10,761 bases of DNA from an uncultured bacterium (GTDB taxonomy: Bacteria; Cyanobacteriota; Vampirovibrionia; Gastranaerophilales; Gastranaerophilaceae). The stretch lies in NCBI GenBank assembly GCA_945833895.1, contig CAMAGQ010000047.1, positions 1 through 10,761 of the forward strand. The letters run 5' to 3'. The position numbers were made by a program, and so were the translations under genes. The notes under the pieces are model-generated. The model was not told the origin of the DNA. It saw only the letters and a list, made by a program, of their open reading frames with translations, and did not search any database. Below are positions 1 through 6,084 of the stretch, in pieces (the first letter of the stretch is position 1; the number at the start of each line of letters is the position of its first letter).

Positions 1-62
1 TATTAATATTGAATTATCAATAAATACATAAACAATAGATTATCATTAGAAAAGGAGAAAAC

Positions 63-287
63 GTGAAAAACCCGATTCTAAATGAAATTAAAAATCTCGT
101 TGCTGACAGAGATTTGACATTAACAAAACTTGCACAAATGATGTCTGATAAACTTGGCAGAAAGTATTCTCTTGCCAGTCTTTCGCAGAAACTGCGAAAC
201 GGGACGATTTCTTATAGGGAAGTGTTATTAATTTCTGAAATTCTTAACTATAAAATAATTTTCTACGATTTGAATAAGAAGCATTAA
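63..287 (+). CDS. Small helix-turn-helix-like protein (74 aa)
   Basis: This small, charged protein has no signal peptide or membrane segment and is probably cytoplasmic. Residues 19-30 (LTLTKLAQMMSD), 36-46 (YSLASLSQKLR) and 52-70 look like successive helices of a lambda-repressor/XRE-type fold. The segment SLSQKLRNGTISYREV followed by a hydrophobic helix and a short strand (KIIFYD) resembles the recognition helix and tail of small XRE-like proteins. The start is GTG, chosen because AAGGAG at 52-57 lies 5 bases upstream. It lies 95 bp upstream of the nucleotidase gene on the same strand, with no terminator seen between them. A role as a small DNA-binding regulator is inferred from fold resemblance only; no target site is evident. 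That the frame is a real gene is fairly secure, its function much less so. Confidence 0.72.
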   Translation: MKNPILNEIKNLVADRDLTLTKLAQMMSDKLGRKYSLASLSQKLRNGTISYREVLLISEILNYKIIFYDLNKKH

Positions 288-293
288 ATAAAT

Positions 294-322
294 TTTAAAT
301 TTTGTAACTAAAAGTATATAAA
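294..322 (+). promoter_or_regulatory. Possible promoter for the nucleotidase gene
   Basis: TTTAAA at 294-299 and TATAAA at 317-322 are separated by 17 bp. A second overlapping pair, TTGTAA (302-307) and TAGTAA (325-330), has the same spacing. The region is so AT-rich that such matches arise easily, and the gene could instead be co-transcribed with the small gene before it. Confidence 0.22.
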
Positions 323-382
323 AGTAGTAAAAAATAATCTTCAAGTGGTTTCATGATAAAAGGATAGCATGGAGATTGTATA

Positions 383-1864
383 GTGGTAATTCAGGACACA
401 AATATTAAAACAAGTATTTTCTATATAAACGATTATCACGGCAAAGCAATAAACATGGAACGCACCTTAACCGCAGGAAAAGTGTTCGACACTCTTAACA
501 AATCAGAACCCCAAAAAGATACCTTCAAACTGTCATCAGGCGATATAATGATTGGGACGGACGAAAAAACAAACCATATCGCAGCAATGTTCCAAAATTT
601 GCTTGGAATTACGGCAACTGCTGCTGGAAACCACGAATATGACATGCAAGAAAAAGTTGCGTCTGTTTTTCCGTGGATAAAATATAAAATTCTTGCAAAT
701 AACGTTAATATTAAACAAGAAAACCCGTTTGCTAAAATGTTAACCCAAACATCTATAGTAGAAGAAAGAAACGGACATAAATACGGAATTATCGGCTGTT
801 CCCCGATAGATTTGAAACAACGTTCAAAAGCAGGAGTTGTTCAAACTGATATTGATGTTCTATCGCCAAAAGAAACGCTTAATTCCATCCAAAATGAGGT
901 TAATAAACTTCAACGGCAAGGAATAAATAAAATAATCATGCTTTCGCACCTTGGCTACACCCTTGATAAAATTGTGGCAAAGCAAACCAAAGGAATTGAC
1001 GTAATACTTGGCGGACATTCACATGATTTGGTTACGGGAATTGAAGAAGGAAAAAACTTACTATATTCAAAAAACGGCGAGCCCGTTGTTATCACGCAAG
1101 CAGGGCGCGACGGCAAAAATTTTGGAATTTTAAACCTTGAATTTGATCAAAACGGAGTGATTAAAAAAGTTCAAAATAACATAGGCTACACGAAAGATTT
1201 CTCAAGATTTGCACCTGCAAAATACATTTTTGATAAAATTTTCGGGGAAAATGAAACCTGCGGATATATAAAATCTGCACCGCCGCCTGTCCCAAATGAC
1301 CTGCTAAGCCCTAACGGACACGCTTATTTCATTGTCGACTGCATAAGAAAAGATTTGGATTGTGATATTGCAATTCTTGCCTCCGCACATATCAGAGGGT
1401 ATTTTGAAGCCGGAAAAGTCGATACCAGAGCGATTTACGACATTTTACCGTTCAGAACCCGTTTACACAAAATTAACTACAGCGAAAAAGACTTGGTCGA
1501 AGCCTTCAAAGTTGCCGCAAAATCTTTTACCAACGTCTCGAGTAAACCGGGAATTTTCTATGCCTCCGGGTTAAGATATACAGTAACCGACAAGGGAAAA
1601 CTCTGTTCTATGAGTTACGTTGACAAAAACGGCAAAGAAACACCGATAGACATCAAAAATCCAAGGACTGATAAATTTTACACGACGGTTTTGAATGAAT
1701 ACTGTGCACAAGGAAATGACGGTTTTAAAACTCTTAACAGACCTGATAAAATCTTACAAATCTACGACTTTTCAGCGGCAAGATGTGTAGAAAACGTACT
1801 AAAATCACAAAAAGAACCCGTTGAAATTAAAACCGATGACCGAATTAAGATAATTCAGGGGTAA
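383..1864 (+). CDS. Metallophosphatase / 5'-nucleotidase family protein, no signal peptide
   Basis: This 493-residue protein has the two-domain layout of the UshA/5'-nucleotidase family. An N-terminal calcineurin-like dimetal phosphoesterase domain spans about residues 10-265. It carries NDYHGK (D17, H19), SSGD (D54), GNHEYD (N83, H84), SHLG (H189) and GGHSH (H212, H214), so the metal ligands look complete. A 5'-nucleotidase C-terminal domain follows (about 300-465), with LPFRTR, ASGLRYTV and GNDGF. Family members hydrolyse nucleotides, UDP-sugars or related phosphoesters; the substrate here cannot be read. Unlike most relatives it has no signal peptide: the first catalytic motif begins at residue 16, so it is probably cytoplasmic. 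The usual N-x-G-G-x-R substrate loop reads ASAHIR (R338). The start is GTG, with GGAG at 371-374; an ATG at 369 opens only a four-codon frame, and a later start would remove the D/H metal motif. Confidence 0.9.
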   Translation: MVIQDTNIKTSIFYINDYHGKAINMERTLTAGKVFDTLNKSEPQKDTFKLSSGDIMIGTDEKTNHIAAMFQNLLGITATAAGNHEYDMQEKVASVFPWIKYKILANNVNIKQENPFAKMLTQTSIVEERNGHKYGIIGCSPIDLKQRSKAGVVQTDIDVLSPKETLNSIQNEVNKLQRQGINKIIMLSHLGYTLDKIVAKQTKGIDVILGGHSHDLVTGIEEGKNLLYSKNGEPVVITQAGRDGKNFGILNLEFDQNGVIKKVQNNIGYTKDFSRFAPAKYIFDKIFGENETCGYIKSAPPPVPNDLLSPNGHAYFIVDCIRKDLDCDIAILASAHIRGYFEAGKVDTRAIYDILPFRTRLHKINYSEKDLVEAFKVAAKSFTNVSSKPGIFYASGLRYTVTDKGKLCSMSYVDKNGKETPIDIKNPRTDKFYTTVLNEYCAQGNDGFKTLNRPDKILQIYDFSAARCVENVLKSQKEPVEIKTDDRIKIIQG

Positions 1865-1883
1865 AGGGGTAAATATAGAGGGG
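1865..1883. repeat. Short intergenic repeat after the nucleotidase stop (copy 1)
   Basis: AGGGGTAAATATA (1865-1877), followed by GAGGGG, starts directly after the TAA stop. The same 13 bases, followed by AGGG, occur at 3221-3233 just after the prfB stop. The two copies are both 3' of a stop and share flanking G-runs, which suggests one element family. Function is unknown. Confidence 0.5.
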
Positions 1884-1908
1884 CAACCTAAATATTTGCA
1901 AAGATTTT

Positions 1909-1969
1909 GTCATTCTGAGCAGAATATTTTGAAAAATGTCGACTATTTGTACGAATTGCGAAGAATGAC
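1909..1969. repeat. Inverted repeat, GTCATTCT / AGAATGAC ends
   Basis: GTCATTCT at 1909-1916 is the exact reverse complement of AGAATGAC at 1962-1969, with a 45-base AT-rich interior. The ends resemble the CATTCTGAG ... AGAATGAC boundaries of dispersed non-coding repeats known in many bacterial genomes. There is no coding capacity. It may be a small non-autonomous element or simply the start of a 3' structure. Only one copy is seen in this window. Confidence 0.45.
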
Positions 1970-1979
1970 GATAAATGTA

Positions 1980-2017
1980 GGATGTGGTAAACCTTTGATT
2001 TACCGCATCCGTTTTTT
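1980..2017 (+). terminator. Rho-independent terminator after the nucleotidase gene
   Basis: A 12-bp stem (1980-1991 with 1999-2010, one G-T wobble) closes a 7-base loop CCTTTGA. It is followed by G and six T residues (2012-2017). It lies about 115 bp beyond the nucleotidase stop and ahead of prfB, and separates the two transcription units. Confidence 0.8.
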
Positions 2018-2093
2018 GTTGTGCAAGCACGTCCAACCGACATTTTACCAGTGTTATTATTGGGACAATGAGTGATGATTTTTACTCCTAAAA

Positions 2094-2119
2094 TTGCAAG
2101 GCTGAATTTTTATTATACA
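2094..2119 (+). promoter_or_regulatory. Possible prfB promoter
   Basis: TTGCAA (2094-2099) and the run TATTATACA (2111-2119) are the only promoter-like words between the preceding terminator and the prfB start. With TATACA (2114-2119) as the -10 the spacer is 14 bp, shorter than usual, so the -35 is doubtful. A -10 here would place the transcript start within a few bases of the ATG at 2128. Confidence 0.28.
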
Positions 2120-2127
2120 ATAAGATT

Positions 2128-3217
2128 ATGGAAACAGAATTAAAGCAGGAATTGAATTTAATAACACCGCGACTTGAAAAACTCAAGGAGTATCTTTGAC
2201 CCTGAAAAACTAAAAAAAGAGATTACAAATCTGGAATCAGAAATGCAAAGTCCCGATATTTGGACTAATTCTGCAAAAGTTTCAAAAATAGGACAGCAAA
2301 TTAGAGAAAAAAAAGAAATTTTGGATAAATTCAACCACTGGTTCGCCGTTATTGACGATTGCAACGTCGCACTTGAATTATCAGACCCCGACTTAATCTC
2401 AGACAGCCTTAACCAAATAAAAAACATCTCGATAGAACTTGAAAAATTTGAACTTCAACAGTTATTGTCAGGTGAATACGACAGTGCCGATGCCATTTTG
2501 ACAATCAACGCCGGAGCAGGCGGAACAGATGCTCAGGATTGGGCAAGCATGCTTCTTAGAATGTATTTGAGATGGGTTGAGCAGCGTGGCTGGAAATCTG
2601 AATTGCTGGACAAACTTGACGGAGAAGAAGCCGGCATAAAATCCGCAACAATAAAAATTACAGGACAATACGCATTCGGCTACACAAAAGCTGAAAAGGG
2701 AGTCCACCGACTTGTAAGAATTTCGCCGTTTAATGCAAACGGAAAGCGCCAAACCAGTTTTGCCTCAGTTGAAGTTTCTCCGATTATCGAAGATTTTGAA
2801 AAGACAATCACAATCCCGCCAGATGATTTAGAAATAACCACAATGCGTTCAGGCGGTGCTGGCGGGCAAAACGTTAACAAGGTTGAAACAGCCGTCAGAA
2901 TACTTCACAAACCCTCAGGAATCGTCGTAAAATGCCAGCAGGAACGCTCTCAACTTCAAAATAGAGAGTACGCAATGCAAATTCTTGTATCGAAACTTCT
3001 TGCAATAAAAGAGGCTGAATACGAGAAGAAAATGGCTGACCTAAAAGGCGAAAATGTCGATATAAATTTCGGTTCGCAAATTCGCTCCTACGTGTTTCAC
3101 CCGTACAAAATGGTAAAAGACCACCGCACAGGATTTGAAGCCGGAAACGTCGATGCCGTCATGGACGGTGATTTAGACGGGTTCGTTGAATCCTACCTCC
3201 GCGGCGTAAAGGCATAG
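2128..3217 (+). CDS. prfB: Peptide chain release factor 2 (with +1 programmed frameshift)
   Basis: Release factor 2 recognises UGA and UAA stop codons on the ribosome and triggers peptide release. Frame one runs from ATG 2128 for 23 codons to CTT, then an in-frame TGA (2197-2199). Shifting +1 over the T joins GAC (D24) and gives 362 residues, close to the 365 of E. coli RF2. After the shift the SPF anticodon-like motif lies at about residues 199-201 and the catalytic GGQ at 245-247 (context RSGGAGGQNVNK). The N-terminal helical domain and a normal C-terminus are present. No other ATG, GTG or TTG lies in frame between the upstream TAA at 2089 and 2128. There is no clear Shine-Dalgarno sequence before the ATG. 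Expression is expected to be autoregulated: low RF2 favours frameshifting and so more RF2. It stands alone between terminators. Confidence 0.96.
2185..2200 (+). promoter_or_regulatory. prfB: prfB +1 programmed frameshift signal
   Basis: AAGGAG (2185-2190), three bases TAT, then the slippery CTT, stop TGA and a following C (2194-2200) reproduce the known bacterial prfB recoding signal. It has an internal Shine-Dalgarno-like hexamer at the same spacing as in E. coli, and UGAC is a poor termination context. Translation with the shift gives an intact RF2; without it, a 23-residue peptide. Confidence 0.95.
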
Positions 3218-3220
3218 GGT

Positions 3221-3237
3221 AGGGGTAAATATAAGGG
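3221..3237. repeat. Short intergenic repeat after the prfB stop (copy 2)
   Basis: AGGGGTAAATATA (3221-3233) followed by AGGG matches the copy at 1865-1877. It begins four bases after the TAG stop of prfB. Confidence 0.5.
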
Positions 3238-3305
3238 AAAACATAATGTTGTAGTTCTATTTTCTTCCTTGAATGGGAGTAGAAAACAGCAATATAACAT
3301 CTCTT

Positions 3306-3344
3306 CCCCCTTTGAGGAGGAAGTCCCCGTTAGGGGAAAGGGGG
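3306..3344. repeat. C/G-run stem-loop, intergenic repeat family
   Basis: CCCCCTTT (3306-3313) pairs with AAAGGGGG (3337-3344), and inside it CCCC (3325-3328) pairs with GGGG (3333-3336) around a GTTA loop. The 11 bases GAGGAGGAAGT form a one-sided bulge. The CCCTTTG ... AGGAGGAAGT ... CCCC part recurs at the window end (10731-10757) after the MacB-like gene, so this is a dispersed element rather than a one-off hairpin. Confidence 0.6.
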
Positions 3345-3371
3345 ACATTAAATTATCATCTAACCATAGAC

Positions 3372-3390
3372 CCCTCCCTAAAGGGGAGGG
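3372..3390. repeat. Small GC hairpin
   Basis: CCCTCCC (3372-3378) pairs exactly with GGGAGGG (3384-3390) around a TAAAG loop. It has no T-tract, so it is unlikely to be a simple intrinsic terminator. It probably belongs to the same repeat unit as the preceding stem-loop. Confidence 0.5.
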
Positions 3391-3404
3391 TAGATACACT
3401 ATAC

Positions 3405-3438
3405 AAAAAAATCGGAGCCTTTCGACTCCGACTTTTTT
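3405..3438. terminator. Bidirectional terminator between prfB and the adhesin gene
   Basis: TCGGAG (3412-3417) pairs with CTCCGA (3426-3431). It is flanked by seven A residues (3405-3411) on the left and C plus six T residues on the right (3433-3438). Each strand therefore reads as hairpin plus T-tract, ending prfB transcription on the plus strand and adhesin transcription on the minus strand, 17 bases past the adhesin stop codon. Confidence 0.82.
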
Positions 3439-3454
3439 AATTATCTAAAGTTAA

Positions 3455-5698
3455 TTATTTATTAACTTCTTGTTGCCTGATTTCAATGTTTGAAGATCCA
3501 TTATCTGTATACATTTTACCGTTTGTAGTATCACCGTTAACTGCGTTACCTTCGCCTGTGTACCAGTTAACAATGTAACTCTTATTAGTTGTTGCTTTTG
3601 GTGTCAATGTACCTGTAACAGAGAATGTTCCTATTGACGGATCAGATTCAGTACCTGCACGTACGATAACACTGTCTGCTGAAATGTTACCTGCGGCATT
3701 CAAGTTGCCTTTTCTGTTAACAAGTGCTGCTTGATAGCCTGTAGTGTTAATGGTTGCATTTTTAGCATAGTTCAAGCCGTCAGCACCAGTTTTATTTTTG
3801 ATAAGAACTTCGCCTTCACCGGTAGCATTGAAGGTATCAGTTACGTTAACACCGGTACCATTTGTTCTTGAGATAGCGTAGAAACCACCTGCAAGGTTGC
3901 CTGAAGAATCTTTAACAGCACCGCCGTTATTTACAACAGTTGCTCCAAGATTTAGTTTGCCAGCATTATTAAGAACTGCCATATAACCATCGTGAGTAAG
4001 TGAACCGTTAACAGTCATATCGCCTGTTGTTCCTTGTTCTTTCTTAAGAACAGCGTTACCGCCTTCAACCTTAATAGTTGATGCAACGTTCATTGCTCCG
4101 GCACCGGTTCTGTCAACAACACCAAGATTTCCGTTTATTACAGTAATGTTGCCTTGAACATCCATATTACCTTTATAGTTGTTAATAGCAAGGTGACCGT
4201 TTGTATTGTTAGCAGTACCTCTGAAGTTCAAACCAGATCCTGTTTTATTTGTGATGTAAGTTGTAGTGTTATCAACAACTTGTGAATGATGTCCTGTTGC
4301 AGAAGTATTTGTAATAGTACCAGTAACATCCATAGCACCAGTACCTGCTTGTTTAATATTGATGATACCTGCGTTACCGTTGTTAGCAACTGAACCGCCA
4401 ACTGTCATCTTACCGCCTGTAGTATCGTTAACAATACCAGTATTGAAACCATTGTTAGTAAGATTTGCTCTGTAGTTCATATCACCATCGTAGTTTCTGA
4501 TAGCAACATCTCCACCGCCTGTGATAGTACCGCCAACATCTAAACCAACGTTATCAGCACCTTTACCTGCTTCATTTTTAAGAGATAAGGTTGTTGTATT
4601 GATTGTAGCATCAGTTTTTAATGCACCTGAACCGTGGTTATAAATCTTAGTTGTAGTTGCATCAATTCGAGCATTTTGACCTAATGTCAAAGCACCACCG
4701 TTGTTATTCAATACTTGAACTTCAGTACCGCCGATATTTGCGGCAGCTGTTGTACCAACATTCAAATCACCTGCTGTGCTGTACAATCTTGCTGTTCCAT
4801 TTTTAGCAAAAACTTCGCCGGTAACATTCATACCGTTAGCACCGTTATTTGTAATATAAGTACCGCCGTTATCGTTATTCAAAACGTTACCAGTAACTGT
4901 CATGCCATTTGTTGATTCAATTATTAACTGTCCACCTGCATTTTTTGCTGTTGTGTCTTTGATACCTGCTGTATTTACCAAAGCATCAAACAAACTTGCT
5001 TGGTATGCTTGATTTAGAGCAACACCGTTAACAACTGCACCCGCAATGTTAACATCATTACCTCTTAGGACAACGCCGTCACGAGCGATAATTCTACCGC
5101 CGTTTTCAACAGTGATTTCACCATTACTACCCCAAGATCCACCTGTTTTTGAATTTGATAAGAAGTTCATAACACCTGTCTTAACAAACGCATCTGCATT
5201 TTCTTGAGTTCTGTCAGCGTTGTATCTGTCGTAAGCATCGCCGATTTCTTTAAATTTAGCACCTGTAGGTGTTACTGTAGACAATCTGCCGACATTTAAA
5301 ACACCTGATTGACCTACAACCATACCACCCGGTGTAATAAATACAGCGTGTCCGTTGTAGAAATTATTGCCTTCTTTCATTGTATTTACAATACCATTGA
5401 TATTAACTTTATTTTGTACCAAGTTAATAAAAGTGCCAATACTCATATCTTGACCGTTTTTAGTGTAACCGTCAAACATTAAGTTTGCTGTATCGCCCTG
5501 TCCAACAGTAAAATTGTCATATTTTTTAAAGCCGGTTCCACCATTTTTACCAATAACATCTGCGTAGATGTTAAACGTGCCAGAATTTCCAACACCATTT
5601 ACTCCAGTCACACCGGAAATGTTGGATTCTGCAAAACATCCGCTTGGTATAGCAAGTGTGGAAGCCATTGCTAGTAAGATAAGCGTTTTTTTGTTCAT
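3455..5698 (-). CDS. Exported filamentous-adhesin-like repeat protein (LktA/haemagglutinin-type N-terminus)
   Basis: This 747-residue protein starts with a signal peptide (MNKK, hydrophobic 5-19, likely cleavage after CFA at residue 23). Residues about 28-140 resemble the N-terminal secretion/haemagglutination domain of filamentous adhesins: NLVQNKVNINGIVN, then GHAVFITPGGMVVG and SGVLNVG. From about residue 266 to 704, some 18 degenerate units of about 24 residues follow a pattern such as MDVTGTITN...AIINN.GTG, as in parallel beta-helix rods. No autotransporter barrel, YadA anchor, LPXTG or repeat-free C-terminal domain is seen; the tail ends IEIRQQEVNK. The start is set by AAGGAG at 5705-5710, 6 bases before ATG 5698; an ATG 24 bases further out has no such site. 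It is divergent from the TolC operon and lacks an adjacent TpsB-type transporter. A surface or adhesion role is inferred; 'leukotoxin' activity is not implied. Confidence 0.85.
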   Translation of the reverse strand: MNKKTLILLAMASTLAIPSGCFAESNISGVTGVNGVGNSGTFNIYADVIGKNGGTGFKKYDNFTVGQGDTANLMFDGYTKNGQDMSIGTFINLVQNKVNINGIVNTMKEGNNFYNGHAVFITPGGMVVGQSGVLNVGRLSTVTPTGAKFKEIGDAYDRYNADRTQENADAFVKTGVMNFLSNSKTGGSWGSNGEITVENGGRIIARDGVVLRGNDVNIAGAVVNGVALNQAYQASLFDALVNTAGIKDTTAKNAGGQLIIESTNGMTVTGNVLNNDNGGTYITNNGANGMNVTGEVFAKNGTARLYSTAGDLNVGTTAAANIGGTEVQVLNNNGGALTLGQNARIDATTTKIYNHGSGALKTDATINTTTLSLKNEAGKGADNVGLDVGGTITGGGDVAIRNYDGDMNYRANLTNNGFNTGIVNDTTGGKMTVGGSVANNGNAGIINIKQAGTGAMDVTGTITNTSATGHHSQVVDNTTTYITNKTGSGLNFRGTANNTNGHLAINNYKGNMDVQGNITVINGNLGVVDRTGAGAMNVASTIKVEGGNAVLKKEQGTTGDMTVNGSLTHDGYMAVLNNAGKLNLGATVVNNGGAVKDSSGNLAGGFYAISRTNGTGVNVTDTFNATGEGEVLIKNKTGADGLNYAKNATINTTGYQAALVNRKGNLNAAGNISADSVIVRAGTESDPSIGTFSVTGTLTPKATTNKSYIVNWYTGEGNAVNGDTTNGKMYTDNGSSNIEIRQQEVNK
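3587..4903 (-). repeat. About 18 degenerate ~24-residue coding repeats
   Basis: Within the adhesin, units such as MNVTGEVFAKNGTARLY, MTVGGSVANNGNAGIIN, MDVQGNITVINGNLGVV and MTVNGSLTHDGYMAVLNN align. Each has an aromatic/Met-x-V-x-G strand, an N/G turn, an A/I-V strand and a closing G-rich turn. Two units carry insertions (one with VVDNTTTYITN, one with SSGNLAGGFYA). The periodicity fits coils of a right-handed parallel beta-helix. Confidence 0.65.
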
Positions 5699-5738
5699 GT
5701 CATACTCCTTTTCTTGTTGCATTCACTTCATTTATTCT

Positions 5739-5767
5739 ATTATCAAACTTTTTTCTATCACTGTCAA
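5739..5767 (-). promoter_or_regulatory. Adhesin promoter (sigma-70 type)
   Basis: On the minus strand TTGACA (5762-5767) and GATAAT (5739-5744) are separated by exactly 17 bp, a near-consensus housekeeping promoter. Transcription would begin about 5732 and leave a leader of roughly 34 bases that contains the AAGGAG site. Confidence 0.8.
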
Positions 5768-6018
5768 GCATATCATATATACTCTGTATATTGGCAGATA
5801 TTATATATAAACCCACGGGATATTCTTTTTTGCATGATATCGGCACTTTTTTACAAAACTTTAACATTTTGACCGAAATCGTTACAATACTTTACATCAA
5901 TTTACCAAATGTGAATAGGTATATAAATCCTTCAAATATATGATATATTAGTAAAACCAAAGAAAATTGTCAATGAATATGCTATAAAAAAAAATTAATA
6001 AACTTTACATGTTATTTT
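5768..6018. promoter_or_regulatory. Divergent control region between adhesin and TolC operon
   Basis: This AT-rich stretch has no gene. It contains an imperfect palindrome ATATAC-TCT-GTATAT (5777-5791) just outside the adhesin -35, and a second, AATATAT-G-ATATATT (5935-5949). CTTTACAT occurs twice (5890-5897 and 6003-6010). A weak plus-strand promoter-like pair, TTTAAC (5860-5865) and TACAAT (5883-5888) with a 17-bp spacer, is also present. Regulator binding is possible, but base composition makes short palindromes cheap here. Confidence 0.4.
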
Positions 6019-6047
6019 TTGAAATTTGACAAAATGAACAATATAAA
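6019..6047 (+). promoter_or_regulatory. Promoter of the TolC-MacAB-type operon
   Basis: TTGAAA (6019-6024) and TATAAA (6042-6047) are 17 bp apart. This places a transcript start near 6054 and a leader of about 30 bases with AGAGGA (6073-6078) before the GTG start. A perfect TTGACA at 6026-6031 lies too close to any -10 to be used with this one. Confidence 0.62.
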
Positions 6048-6084
6048 ATTTTTGTCGTTCTATGAACTATAAAGAGGATTTATT

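Larger units (their letters stand above)
3218..3404. other. Non-coding, repeat-rich spacer between prfB and the adhesin gene
   Basis: No convincing gene lies here. The stretch holds copy 2 of the AGGGGTAAATATA word, then an imperfect hairpin region between ATGTT (3246-3250) and AACAT (3296-3300) with an internal TTTTCT/AGAAAA stem (3260-3265, 3281-3286), and two strong C/G-run hairpins listed separately. The G/C-run character contrasts with the AT-rich genes and points to an inserted or dispersed intergenic element. Confidence 0.5.

Noticed and set aside
369..383. ATG 369 as a start for the nucleotidase or a leader peptide
   Set aside because: It meets TAG after four codons and is out of frame with the gene; GTG 383 is well placed behind GGAG.
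2128..2199. prfB read as a pseudogene or starting at the internal ATG 2174
   Set aside because: The recoding signal is complete, the joined product has normal RF2 length, and the internal start would lose the conserved N-terminal start and the signal's meaning.
3193..3399. 68-residue minus-strand frame across the prfB end and repeat region
   Set aside because: It is composed of translated C/G-run repeats and has no ribosome binding site; the hairpin structure explains the sequence better.
3587..4903. CRISPR or nucleotide-level tandem array in the repetitive stretch
   Set aside because: The periodicity is at protein level, degenerate and in frame; there are no identical direct repeats with unique spacers.
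5629..5646. Lipoprotein signal in the adhesin (PSGC, cysteine 21)
   Set aside because: Position -3 is Pro rather than Leu/Val/Ile, and CFA-ES is a good ordinary signal-peptidase site.
5699..5722. Adhesin start at the outer ATG (adds eight residues MQQEKEYD)
   Set aside because: The strong AAGGAG lies within those codons and serves the inner ATG at 5698, which also gives a normal signal peptide.
6026..6031. Perfect TTGACA as the -35 of the TolC operon
   Set aside because: The spacers to the available -10 words are only 10-12 bp; TTGAAA at 6019 gives 17 bp.
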